Source: Prorocentrum cordatum
Taxonomy: Eukaryota > Sar > Dinophyceae > Prorocentrales > Prorocentraceae
Assembly (NCBI GenBank): GCA_963575745.1
Contig: CAUYUJ010013869.1
Span: 264,001 to 328,000 of the forward strand
Direction: 5' to 3'
DNA: 64,000 bases
Position numbers and translations under genes: made by a program. Positions 11,101-19,771 of the stretch are shown here, piece after piece. The stretch's first letter is position 1, and every line of letters begins with the position of its first letter. The notes beneath the pieces are model-generated. The model did not search any database and was not told where the DNA came from. It saw only the letters and a list, made by a program, of their open reading frames with translations.

Positions 11101-14100
11101 GCCAGGATCCGCGACAGCCTACCAAGACACGGAACACACACATACACACAGGTAAAACTGAGAGCGGAATTCGACGGGTGGGAAGCCAAGTCGGGGGCGC
11201 GCACTCATGGATTAGCGATCCATGGACTTGGCGCGGGGTCGCCAACTCCGTGACTCGGGGGAGGTGCCCTCCCCAACATGCGGCCGGTGCCGCTTCGATC
11301 GGCGGCAGAAATCCGCGATTTGCCATGCAAAGGGGACCCATCGCTAATCCACGCCCCCTTGATCCGTGTTTGCGATCGCCTGACCATGGCAAGCCGCCAG
11401 GATGCAAAACAGCGCCATGCAAGCGTCGGCAGCGGATGGCCGGAACGTCAGAATCGGATTGGGAGGGGCTTCCGGGAGGAGGGAGCAGGAGGAGGAGGCA
11501 GAGGAGGAGGAGGAAGAAGAAGAAGAAGAGCGGCCTCGGGGGGCGGAGTCTGGCGCGTGCCTCTTGCTCTAGCCCCCGCCGTCGCCCGCGCAGCGCGGGC
11601 ACCTTCGCTCAGCTCGCGGCGTCGCGCACGCCGAGCTTGAAACCGACCATGGCGTAGATAGTCGGCCTCCATACAAATTCACTGTCCTGCTAACCAGGCA
11701 GCCAGCTCACCATCCCTGACTCCCGCTGGTGCCTTGCCCTTCTTGGCCACCGCTCCTATCTGAAGTAGTGCGCGGTGGGTGGTTTCCTGGAAGCTGATCC
11801 ACTGCAACTGCTCCTCCGTCGGTTCCTCCTGGCACTCCGCGTCCGTCCATGGGCCCTGCGCGATGAACAGCGTGAGCTACTCTTGGTCGTAGTCGAAGCA
11901 CCTGCTGAGTATGATGTGTTTGACTTTGCATAGCACCGTCGCTGCGTTGATCTTGCCCAGGAAGAGACTGGCAGTGTAGTAGACTTTACACGCTGCGCCT
12001 GAGTGGACAAGACATGTGCAGCATACTCAATCCTTGAACTGAGGGCTTGGCAATCATCTTGTCGAGCGTGAGGCTTAGGCTGTGTTGAGCGTCCATTGAA
12101 GCTAAGCCAACCCAGTAGACATGACGGAGTAGCCCTTCGAGACATAGGACTATCCGGGGCGCCTCCTTCAGCTCCTCGTAGTAACCGAGGCCTTGGGTCT
12201 GCGGCTTTCTCTTTGTGGTAACTGTAGGCTACAGGATGATCTGGGACATGTCAGCTGGCAACGACCACTCGGGACCTGTAGCCCGTTTTTTGAAGTACTT
12301 GAGCCGCTTCTTGACTCCGTAGTAAAGGGTGCCCGAGTTCTCTTTCTCCTCGCGATACTCGTCCTTGACCTGCTGCTTGACGTCGTCGTCGCGGTCCTCG
12401 CAGGCGGCCAGGAGCAGCTTTTCTCTCTTCGTCGAAGTCGAACAAGTGAGCCTGAAAACCTCCATGAGCGCCATTGGGTGCACCTTGCGTAGTCCTCTCG
12501 GCGAGGCTCGGTCTCGAACGGGTTGCCCTGCTGTAGTAGTTGCGGCTCCTCTGGCCGCGATTGGTACCTGCCATGCACCTGCTGCGTCGATGTATTTCTG
12601 CGTGCGGTTTTTTTCATGCCTCAGCAATCTGTGCCTCTGATGATATCTTGCGAAACGCGTCGTGGAGTTGCTTCTGCATCTTGATAACCCTCGTGGGTGT
12701 ATCTAGCTTCTCTCCGATGACAGGCTCAATCCCTGCGCCGATGTACTGTATGCGTAGCTCCGCACCTTTCTGCAGAAGCGCGAGCTTCGCTGCCAAGAAC
12801 TTCTTGCTGGAACCAGAATGTTTGTTTTCTCTCGAAGTAGGGCTTGGCTGTGGTCTTGAGCATGTCGATCAGAAGCTGCCTTTGGGCGTATGTGGTGCCC
12901 TGCTCGTTGAGGTCGCGGATGGTATCTGTGTTGTTCTCCAGCGCGGTCGCGAGGGCTGAGATGAACACGTTGTGATAATCCCCAGTTTGTCGAGACTCTG
13001 CCATTTTGTCGTAATCCCATAAAGTCCAAAGTATGTATGAGAAGATGTTGGGCATGACAATGTCGGCCCTGGCGATGAGTGGCTCGTGGTCCCACGGCTC
13101 GCTGTCCTTGAGCTGCTGAACTGCTTTCACTGCCTTCCACCGAATACTGGATGTCTGGCGATTCTGCAATAGCCTTTGATTAACCACGAGGCAATCAGGT
13201 CTCGTAGCTTGTCCTGTTGCACCAAAATAGGTAGGGCCCGCCTGCCAGAAGGAACTGGGGAGGCAGAATCCGTAATCGCTCAGCATGTTATAGCAGGAGG
13301 CTGCGGCTTCACCTGGCCGACCGAGTAGTTGTGAGTCTCTGAAGGCTTCATTTACTTCGGATGCGATGAGCCCAACAGCTCCATGTTGATGATCTTTGAG
13401 GTCTGTGCCTATCGACGGTGTGCAGCACGTCGGTGTGGCATGAAGCGTACTGTTGATCCACTTGAGCGTCTCCTTGACCGTTTTGACCCACTGGATGCAC
13501 TTACCCGCGAGCCCCGAGCGAGGCGAGTAGACCACAAAGAAGGCGAGGTCGAACTCGTCCCTCTGGAAGCGGAGAGCACCAGCGCGTCCTTGTATCTGCT
13601 TGGACGGGGTCTTGATCTCGACGGCGGCTCGCGGACCGAACCGCTGGTAGCTCACCATGATCACCCTTCCAGCATGACTATTGGTGAGCGGTCCGCGGCC
13701 ATAGCCCCACGTGTAGACCTCGTGCTTGAGATTCTTGAGCTGGTCGACCTCTGAGCTTGCGTCGTGCATTCGCCAACGCGTAGCTGGGGGCAGCTTCGCG
13801 TCCACGGCGCTGTAGGTGTGGCTGATCACCAGGCAGCGAGATAGCGCCAGCAGCGAGATAGGAAAATATATATATATATATATATATATAGACTCCCCCT
13901 CGGAGGAACGGCATAACGATCTAGATCGTCATGAAGAATATGGAAGCCAGCCCGGCAGGCATGTCATGGAAGGCGCCCTCTGCGGGCGGAGCTGCTCTGC
14001 GCGGGGTGCCAGCTGGGCCGCTGAAGAGGTGGCTTGAGCAGAAGCGGCGGCTGAGGAGGAGGAGGAAGAGGAGGAGAACGAGGAGAAGAAGGAGGAGGAG

Positions 14101-14388
14101 GAGAAGGAGGAGGAGGAGGAGGGGGAGGAGGGGGAAGAGGAGGGAGACGGACCGAACCGACTGGATCGGACCGGGCCCCGCCTTGCTCATCACCTTCACG
14201 GCGCGCATCTCCCCGCTGGGCCTGTGCAGGGCCTGGAGCACCCGCCCGGAGCCGCCGACGCCGACGACCTGGACGATGCTGAAGTCCTCGATGCTGTGGT
14301 GGTGCGGCGAGCGCGGCGCCGCCGCGGCGTGCAGGCCGTGCACGGCGGGTTCCCCCGGCCCCCGCCGCGCGGAGGAGGGGCACGCCAC
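5101..14388 (-). CDS. AGC-family serine/threonine protein kinase, four exons (5' end not found)
   Basis: Exons, in order on the minus strand: 14388-14182, 7124-about 7017, 5908-5336 and 5235-5101 (stop TGA). They encode a kinase core in the right order: glycine loop GVGGSGRV and AVKVMSK (catalytic lysine) in exon 1; VVTEQRILARLAHPFVV (helix C Glu) in exon 2; LDFCSGGELFFHM, YRDLKPEN, LTDFGLSKE and GTAGYLCPE in exon 3; the AGC C-tail DVDWARVYRKEP with FPPVVP in exon 4. YRD and the C-tail are typical of AGC kinases (Akt/PKA/S6K/PKC relatives); no PH or other regulatory domain was found. The activation loop reads SFVGTAGYLCPE, so the usual PDK1-site Thr is Ser and APE is CPE. Introns: exon 1 ends AAG|GC; the last intron is about 100 nt, apparently GA...AG, bounded by a GAGGAC repeat. 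The exon 2/3 junction is unresolved. Further 5' exons must lie beyond 14388. Confidence 0.8.
6157..6234. repeat. Dispersed GC-rich hairpin repeat, copy 1
   Basis: Perfect 11-bp inverted repeat CCCTGGCGCGC (6187-6197), GGA loop, GCGCGCCAGGG (6201-6211), embedded in a longer shared phrase (TTTCTCGGATCTGCGCTGGA upstream, GGCGGCGCCGGAGGCGC downstream). The same block recurs at 35967-36048. Confidence 0.7.
6366..6490. repeat. Dispersed repeat R3, copy 3
   Basis: TTTTCCTATATTTTCTGGGT, GTTTGTCTTCCCGCCCA, repeated TTCCCATATT, GGGGATCGTCGAT and TGTGTCTGTGTG match the other two copies. Lies in the kinase intron between exons 2 and 3. Confidence 0.55.
6596..6945. repeat. Dispersed repeat R2, copy 2
   Basis: Longer relative of 1925-2096, including internal short repeats of AACCCGAA / CCCGAATTTGACCC type and the ATCATGG.CCCCGCCA phrase. 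Confidence 0.5.
8149..8342. mobile_element. MITE family 2, copy 1
   Basis: About 194 bp with long terminal inverted repeats: left GCGGCGAGCG...GGGAAGTGAGAA...GGCCTTCTCAGA; the right end reads the reverse complement of GGCGGCGAGC...GGGAAGTGAGAAGG...GGCCTTCTCAGAAGGC. A second copy is at 29553-29749. No coding capacity. Lies inside the large kinase intron. Confidence 0.65.
8343..8620. repeat. Degenerate CCAAGACGGC-type short repeats
   Basis: Loose reiterations of CAAGACGGCCCA-like 10-12-mers, similar in flavour to those at 10720-10930 and in the large tandem array at 62085-63725. Confidence 0.45.
8621..11690. other. Kinase intron sequence, no gene recognised
   Basis: Mostly low-complexity DNA: CCT/CTT-rich stretches (9380-9560, 9655-9700), GAT-rich stretches (9980-10030, 10215-10265) and GGA runs (11480-11535). 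Scattered open frames have no coherent composition. A direct motif TTTGTGAGATGG / CCTTTGCGAGT with surrounding GCAAAC repeats occurs around 8830-9250 but was not resolved into a unit. Confidence 0.45.
11700..13860 (-). pseudogene. Decayed endonuclease-type (EEP) non-LTR retroelement fragment
   Basis: On the minus strand from about 13830 a frame encodes a stretch resembling the endonuclease/exonuclease/phosphatase fold of non-LTR elements: PSKQIQGRAGALRF, SIGTDLKDHQH (position of the Asp/Asn motif), GPTYFGATGQATRPDCLVV and PWDHEPL (terminal Asp-His). The coding sense then moves through other frames near 12810 and 12620 (KGAELRIQYIGAG; GTLYYGVKKRLKYFKKRATG; ELKEAPRIVLCLEGLLRHVY), interrupted by stops, so the copy is broken. 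No reverse transcriptase was found. It lies antisense to nothing and in the same orientation as the kinase, within its large intron; a (TA)n tract at 13866-13890 abuts the 5' side. It could alternatively be a decayed host gene with the same fold. Confidence 0.55.
13866..13891. repeat. (TA)n microsatellite
   Basis: About 13 TA repeats immediately beside the 5' side of the EEP fragment. Confidence 0.9.
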
Positions 14389-14404
14389 CTCCAGGGGTCC
14401 TCCC

Positions 14405-15062
14405 TCTCATCCCCCTCCTCCTTCTCCTCTTCCTCCCCTTCCCCCCCCCTCCTCCTCCTCGTCCTCCTCCTCCTCCTCCTCCTCCTTCTCCTCCTCCGCT
14501 CTCCTCCTCCGCCCTCTTCCTCCTCCTTCCCTCCTCCGCCTCCCTCCTCCCTCCTCCTCCTCCTCCTTCACCTCCTCCCCCCTCCTCCTCCTCCTCCTCC
14601 TCCTCCTCCTCCTCCTCCTCCTCCTCCTCCCCCTCCTCCTCCTCCTCCTCCTCCTCCTCTTCCTCCTCCTCCTCCTCCTCCTCCTCCTCCTCCTCCTCCT
14701 CCTCTCCTCCTCCTCCCTCCTCCTCCTCCTCCTCCTCCTCCTCCTCCTCCTCCTCCTCCTCCTCCCCTCCTCCTCCCCTCTCCTCCCCCTCTCATCCTCC
14801 TCCTCCTCCTCCTCCTCCTCCTCCTCCTCCTCCTCCTCCCCCTCCTCCCCTCCTCTCCCCTCCCCTCCTCCTCCTCCTCCCCTCCTCCTCCTCCTCCTCC
14901 TCCTCCTCCTTCTCCACCTCCCCCTCCTCCTCCCCTCCCCCTCCTCCTCCTCCTCCTCCTCCTCTCCTCCTCCTCCTCCTCCTCCTCCTCCTCCTCCTCC
15001 TCCTCCTCCTCCTCCTCCTCCTCCTCCTCCTCCTCCTCCTCCTCCTCCTCCTCCTCCCCCTC
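14405..15062. repeat. Very long CCT/TCC tract (about 660 bp)
   Basis: Plus strand is almost pure pyrimidine, mainly CCT triplets with occasional CCCT or TTC interruptions; the purine strand is the sense strand of the kinase gene. It ends about 17 bp before the acceptor of kinase exon 1 (14388). Open frames across it (poly-Leu, Pro, Ser, Glu, Gly, Arg) are composition artefacts. Confidence 0.95.
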
Positions 15063-15769
15063 CTGGGCGGGCGCTGCTACCAAGAGGGTTCTTCTGGACT
15101 CCAGTCAGGGAGGCGCCAGCAAACTTGCCCGCCAACGCTCCGGAGGAAGAAGGAGCTCCAGCGAAGCCCTTCGGGCCCGCCTGCCGAGCTCCCAAACCAG
15201 AAGAACTGCCCAGTCTTCGGGGAGCGCCGCAGGCTGGCGCCGAGGGGGGCGGGGGGGGGGGGGAGGGGGAGAGGAGCGGCATCCAGGAGCAGCCTCCAGG
15301 ATCCAGGCGGGGGGGCGGGAGGCAAGGGCGCCTCACCTTGCGCTGCGCGCTGCGCGAGGCGCTAGCAACTTCGTGCCCTCGCGCCCCCCCTCAGGGGAGG
15401 AGGAGGCGGAGGAGGAATCGAAGCCGAACCGCGAAGCGCGAACCACTTCGTGCCTCGTGCCCTCGCGGGCGCCTCCCTGGGGGCACGACGGGAGCCCCAC
15501 ACACCCCCTCTTCCTGCGCCCTTTCGAACAAAAACAGATCGACGAGTGATGGCCCCAGTAGGCCCGAAGCCGGGCGAACACGCCCGGCTCGAGAGGCTGG
15601 AGGCGCCAGGGACCTCGGGGAGCGGCCTCCGGGGCGCAGGCGGGGGACGGGGGGGCGGGGCCCGTCGGGGGACGCCTGGCGGCCGCTGACGTGCGCGCGC
15701 GCGGAAGAGGGGGAGCAGCCTCCAGGGGAAGGGGGGGGCGGAGGGAGGCACGGGCGGAGGCAGGGTGAA
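15063..15769. other. GC-rich stretch, no gene established
   Basis: A minus-strand frame at 15085-15240 has no strong codon signature. The rest is GC-rich with repeats of GGCGGGGGG type. A 5' exon of the kinase could hide here but none is supported. Confidence 0.35.
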
Positions 15770-15931
15770 GTCGGGCCTGTCCCCCTAGAGGGGGATTTTC
15801 GACGAAACATATTAAAATCCAAACAAAAATCTGGGGACTATTCTTTTGTATATTTGTTCACCTTTGTGGGGCATTTTCGGGGTATCGTTTATTCTTCGTC
15901 GACAGTCCCCCTGTAGGGGGACACGCCCGAC
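15770..15931. mobile_element. MITE family 4, copy 1
   Basis: Terminal inverted repeats: left GTCGGGCCTGTCCCCCTAGA then GGGGGATTTTCGACGAA; right end is the reverse complement of GTCGGGCGTGTCCCCCTACA then GGGGGACTGTCGACGAA. AT-richer centre. A second copy is at 18574-18731. Confidence 0.7.
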
Positions 15932-16600
15932 ATCAAGGCAGGGCTCGAGCTCAACAGTGCCGGTCGCTTCCGTGTCCTCCTCGCTTGCCCTCGTGCTGTC
16001 TTCGCCCCGCCGGTGCGGCAGAACGAGACCGAAACAGGAGCAGTCCACAACATCGCCCAAACACCGTACACCTCGCGCCCTGGCCGGGGGTGGGGGGAAA
16101 TGGAGGAGAGGGGCGGGAGCGACGGGCTGAGGGATGGACTCGGGGAGGAGGTCAGTCAGTCAAGCCCTGCGCTCGAACGGCGCATTGGCTCGGGGAGGAG
16201 GGGACCGGGCAAAAGGGGGCAGGGAGGTGATCGGATCGGGTGGGGGCGAGGCTAGTGAGGAGCGCGGGGGGGAGGAGGGAGATAAAGGCAGAAAAGTAGG
16301 GCCAGGAAGGTAGCGAGGGGGAGAGGGGGAGAGAGAGGAAGGGTGGAGGACAGAAAAGAGAGGTTCTGGTCATAAGTAGGCCTCATGACGATCCAGGAAA
16401 CCCAAAACGCTCTCGGCGAGGAGCAGCCGCTGGCAGGCATCCAGCGGCTGGAACGCAGGCAAGAACCAACGAACACGCCCCAACACCTCGAAACTCGAAA
16501 CTTCTCCCCTACCGCTGCCCCTCGGGTACCGAGATAGGAGGGGTGGGACATGGGAACACACACACACACATAAACACAAACTTCTGGGGCTTCTGGCGGA
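15932..16600. other. No gene recognised
   Basis: GA-rich low-complexity sequence (GGGGAGAG runs at 16090-16350) and a short (CA)n near 16556. Only unconvincing open frames. Confidence 0.45.
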
Positions 16601-16639
16601 TTTCCAGGACTGGCTGAGGATACTGGTGTAGATTATACT

Positions 16640-17310
16640 GACGTCCGCGATGGTGATAAAGATGATGATGTAGATACTGGAACTGATGACTCTGCTAATA
16701 CTGGTGGTGAGGCTGCTGATGCTGATGGTTGTGCTAATGAGTATGCTGGTCAGGAGTAAGGTGATGCTTCTACTGGTGCAGCTGATGGTGTTAGCTGATG
16801 ATGGTGATGACGATGCTCTTGCGTATGCTGATATTGCTGATGACGATGCTGCTGCTGGTGAGGTTCACGTTGCAGGAAGTGGTGATGCTGCTCACGATGG
16901 TGATGATATGGATGATGATGCTTATGATGATGCTGATGATGATGATGATGATGATGATGAGGGTGATGATGCTGAAGATGATAATGATGATGATGAATGG
17001 TATGGCGATGAAAATGTTGAGGTTGATGTTTATGATGAAGATAATGTGGATGTTGACGACCCGACTGTAATACGTTGTTGGGGGAGACACTACAGGAGCG
17101 GGGAGGGTGGCCAGACGGACCACGGGACCATACCAAAACCCACAGCGGGGCGGCCGTTCAAAGAAAAGTGTGCCTACTCCGAGACGTAAATACAAACTAC
17201 GATGATGCTCATACTGATGATGATGATGCTGATGATGATGATGCTGATGGTGGTGGCGGTGGTGGTGATTATGATGATGCTGATGATGGTATTGACGATG
17301 CTATTAATTG
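16640..17310. repeat. GAT/GCT trinucleotide-rich array
   Basis: Long stretches of GATGATGCTGATGATG-type triplets at 16640-17060 and again at 17200-17310, separated by about 130 bp of ordinary sequence. Asp- and His-rich open frames here are repeat artefacts. Confidence 0.85.
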
Positions 17311-17776
17311 TAATGGTGCTAAGCAGTCTAAGTGACCCTAACACTTGGGAGTGGACCTAAACTACGAGAGCCAAAGCATTGGGGATGATGGAAATTTGCC
17401 AGCAGACGTACCGAACGACACTATTCAGAACTATCATCCCTGATGCAAAGACGAAGGCCTCAGTGAGGCTACGTCTTCATCGTGCTATCAACCGAACTAG
17501 GTCTTTAAAACCATCCCCCTATAGTGGAAACGAAATATCCTTTTGGCGCCCTTATTGACGGACTGAGGCCCAATAATGGGAAAATCTGATTTCTGCGTGG
17601 CAGCCGCCGCGCAATGACGACGGCGAGGAAGAGGAGAAGGCGGAGGAGGAGGAGGAAGAGGAGCAGGCAGAGGAGGAGGGACGAGTTTTTTATTCCCCGC
17701 CGATAGAACAGGGGCTGGCGGGGGAGGCAAATCTGAAGACCTCGTGGGGTCAGGGTCAGGGGGGCCCTTTTTACTC

Positions 17777-19154
17777 TCAACGATTTGATGCCGATGGCGG
17801 CGCCTCGAAGACGGCCTCGAACGCGTCGCCGGTGCCCAGGGCGTCCTGCACGGGAAGCCCGTAGTCCTGGGCCGCGGGCAGGGGCCTCAACGCGGGGCCA
17901 CGGCCCAAGGGCAGGCCGACCCCTGCGGCAGGATCGCGCGGCGTCGGCGCGCGCAGAGGTTTTTGGCAGCGCGTCGATCGGTCAGTCTTGAGATCGATCA
18001 CGGCCATGATCGTTCTCGAGGTAGAACTCCGTCGGGTCCAACGGCGCTGCTGCGGCCTTCGGAGCTTCCGCGTTGCAGAGTTCAACCTGGAACGCCTCTG
18101 TTTGCGTCGCCTGCGCGCCAACGCCCCATGAACCTGACACATCCCAGGCTTCGTGGGGTTTTCGAGTTGACCAGAAATTTGGGCCACAACCTTAGGATAT
18201 ACGATGGGGTGGCGTCAATCCTCGATAGGGGTGCGTTCGAGTAGCCCCCTTGGGGCGTATCCCAGGGTTTCTTTCCCTTCCTGAGCGACTTCATTTCTCA
18301 TGAAAAAATGGGGTTAAGGATTAAACATCGCTTGCGAGCTACGTGGCCTCCCAGGGCAGCCTTTGGGGGGGGGAGGAGGGGGCGCCCGTGGACGAGAAGA
18401 GGGGGAGGTCAGGAGACCCTCCTTGCCCTCCTCCCTCCTCCCCTTCCTCCTCGCCCCCTCCCTCCCTCTCCCCCTTGCGCCCTCCTCGCCCCGTCCCGCC
18501 CTCCCTCCCTCCGAAGGGTAGCGGTATGGGCACCTTTTCCTGATCTGCATCCCCCCCCTGCCGTTATGCGTAAGTCGGGCCTGTCTCCCTACAGAAGGAT
18601 TTTCAACGAAAAATAAAAAAAATGCCCCAAACATAATCAAAACAAATAATCCAAAAATACTCTGGGGACTATTTTCTGAGTATGGTTATATTTGTTCGTC
18701 GAAAGTCCCCCTGTAGGGGGACACGCCCGACATAACGTTGTACCCCTGAACTTTGTGGGCCCTGGAAAGGGCAGGGCATTTTTTTCACCATTTCCAAAAA
18801 ATGTCCCTGGAAAATGGAAACGGTAAAAAAAACGGCGACCGGAAACGGCAAAAAAACGGCTCCAGGATTGGAACCGGAGCCGGATCCGGTTAAAAAACGG
18901 CGACGGAACCGGTAAAAAAACGGCGTCGGAACCGGCAAAAAAACAGCAAAACGGAACCGGTAAAAAAACGGCCCTGTCGTTTCCAGGGCCCACTAAGCCC
19001 CTGAAAAGACCCCAGCGGGAGCGTCCAGCACCAGCGAGGCCTCCCCCGGCGCGCCCGCCAGCGCCGCCAGCAGGGCGCAGCCCTCCGGCGCCTCGCCGCC
19101 CCGGGCGCGCGGCGCCTCGCCGGCGCAGAGGCCGCCGCACGCAGCCGCCACGGC
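17777..19154 (-). CDS. Unidentified gene, three 3'-terminal exons (partial)
   Basis: Three minus-strand exons join with consistent phase: 19154-19011 (48 codons), 18110-18002 and 17922-17777, ending at a TGA. All have G/C-ending codons. Boundaries: acceptors GAG|GCC, CAG|GCG, CAG|GGG; donors GGG|GTCTTT and GGCC|GTGATC; the last intron would be only 79 nt. Encoded stretches include GEAPEGCALLAALAGAPGEA, LDPTEFYLENDHG and AAQDYGLPVQDALGTGDAFE. No domain or family recognised. The reading stops before the kinase exons, so it is treated as a separate upstream neighbour on the same strand; an alternative is that it forms the 5' part of the kinase gene through a donor not seen here. Confidence 0.45.
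18574..18731. mobile_element. MITE family 4, copy 2
   Basis: Same terminal inverted repeats as 15770-15931 (GTCGGGCCTGTCTCCCTACA left; the right end reads TCGTCGAAAGTCCCCCTGTA then GGGGGACACGCCCGAC). Internal AT-rich segment with the shared phrase CTGGGGACTATT. Lies in an intron of the unidentified gene at 17777-19154. Confidence 0.7.
18760..18990. repeat. CGGAACCGG/CGGTAAAAAAACGG tandem degenerate repeat
   Basis: About ten degenerate reiterations of an AAAAAACGGCnnCGGAACCGGT unit of about 20 bp. Confidence 0.7.
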
Positions 19155-19315
19155 CTCCAGGCGGGGGAGCGCGGGGGGGGAACGACATGCGGGCGGGGGT
19201 GCACTGCATGGGGGGAGGGGGCGCCAGGGCCCCCCGAGGCCGAAGAGAGCGGAAGCCAAAGCCTCTGTCGTGTTTTTGTCGTGACTCGAGGGGGGTCGGG
19301 TCCCTCCTCCCTCCT

Positions 19316-19552
19316 CCCTCCTCCCTCCTCCTCCTCCTCCTCCTCCTCCTCCTCCTCCTCCTCCTCCTCCTCCTCCTCCACGTCCTTGTCCTCGTCCTCG
19401 TCCTCGTCCTGGTTCTAATCCTGCTCGCCTCCTCCTCCTCCTCCTCCTCCTCCTCCTCCTCCTCCTCCTCCTCTCCTCCTCCTCCTCCTCCTCCTCCTCC
19501 TCCTCCCTCCTCCTCCTCCTCCTCCTCCTCCTCCCTCCTCCCTCCTCCCTCC
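19316..19552. repeat. CCT microsatellite at the 5' side of the non-LTR element
   Basis: CCT/TCC triplets with a CCTCGTCCTGGTT interruption near 19380-19425. Provides the insertion target of the element that begins at 19570. Confidence 0.9.
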
Positions 19553-19569
19553 TCCCTCCTCCCTCTTCC
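19553..19569 (+). repeat. Target-site duplication, left copy
   Basis: TCCCTCCTCCCTCTTCC, directly before the DinoSL, is repeated exactly at 28116-28132. The CTCTTCC interruption in otherwise regular CCT repeats makes a chance match less likely, although low complexity lowers certainty. Confidence 0.65.
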
Positions 19570-19591
19570 TCCGTAGCCATTTTGGCTCAAG
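19570..19591 (+). other. Dinoflagellate spliced-leader (DinoSL) sequence in genomic DNA
   Basis: T followed by CCGTAGCCATTTTGGCTC and AAG matches all 22 positions of the known DinoSL consensus (first base D, here T). It lies at the very 5' edge of the retrotransposon and is not followed by a GT donor as an SL RNA gene would be (next bases ACTGATG), so it is a relict SL copied back from mRNA rather than an SL gene. Confidence 0.9.
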
Positions 19592-19771
19592 ACTGATGCT
19601 TCTGCGGGCTGAGCCCGCATTGGCGCAACTGGATACCGCTAGTCCGCGGCATACCCCGTCTGCTTCGCAGAGCCTGGTCCGCCCCAGGACTCTGCGTGCC
19701 GCCTGCAGCCCGCAGGTGAGCACAGCCGCGCGCGCGCGCGACCGCACTCCAGCTTCTCAGCGCCCTGCGGC

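Noticed and set aside
13931-15916. A 661-codon plus-strand frame and several other long frames rich in Pro, Ser, Leu, Glu or Gly
   Set aside because: They are translations of the CCT tract in different frames; all six frames stay open because the repeat contains no stops.
16640-17310. Asp-rich and His-rich proteins
   Set aside because: Products of GAT/ATC trinucleotide repeats with no unique sequence.
19570-19591. SL RNA gene
   Set aside because: The 22-mer is not followed by a GT splice donor or the rest of an SL RNA; it sits at the edge of a retrotransposon.
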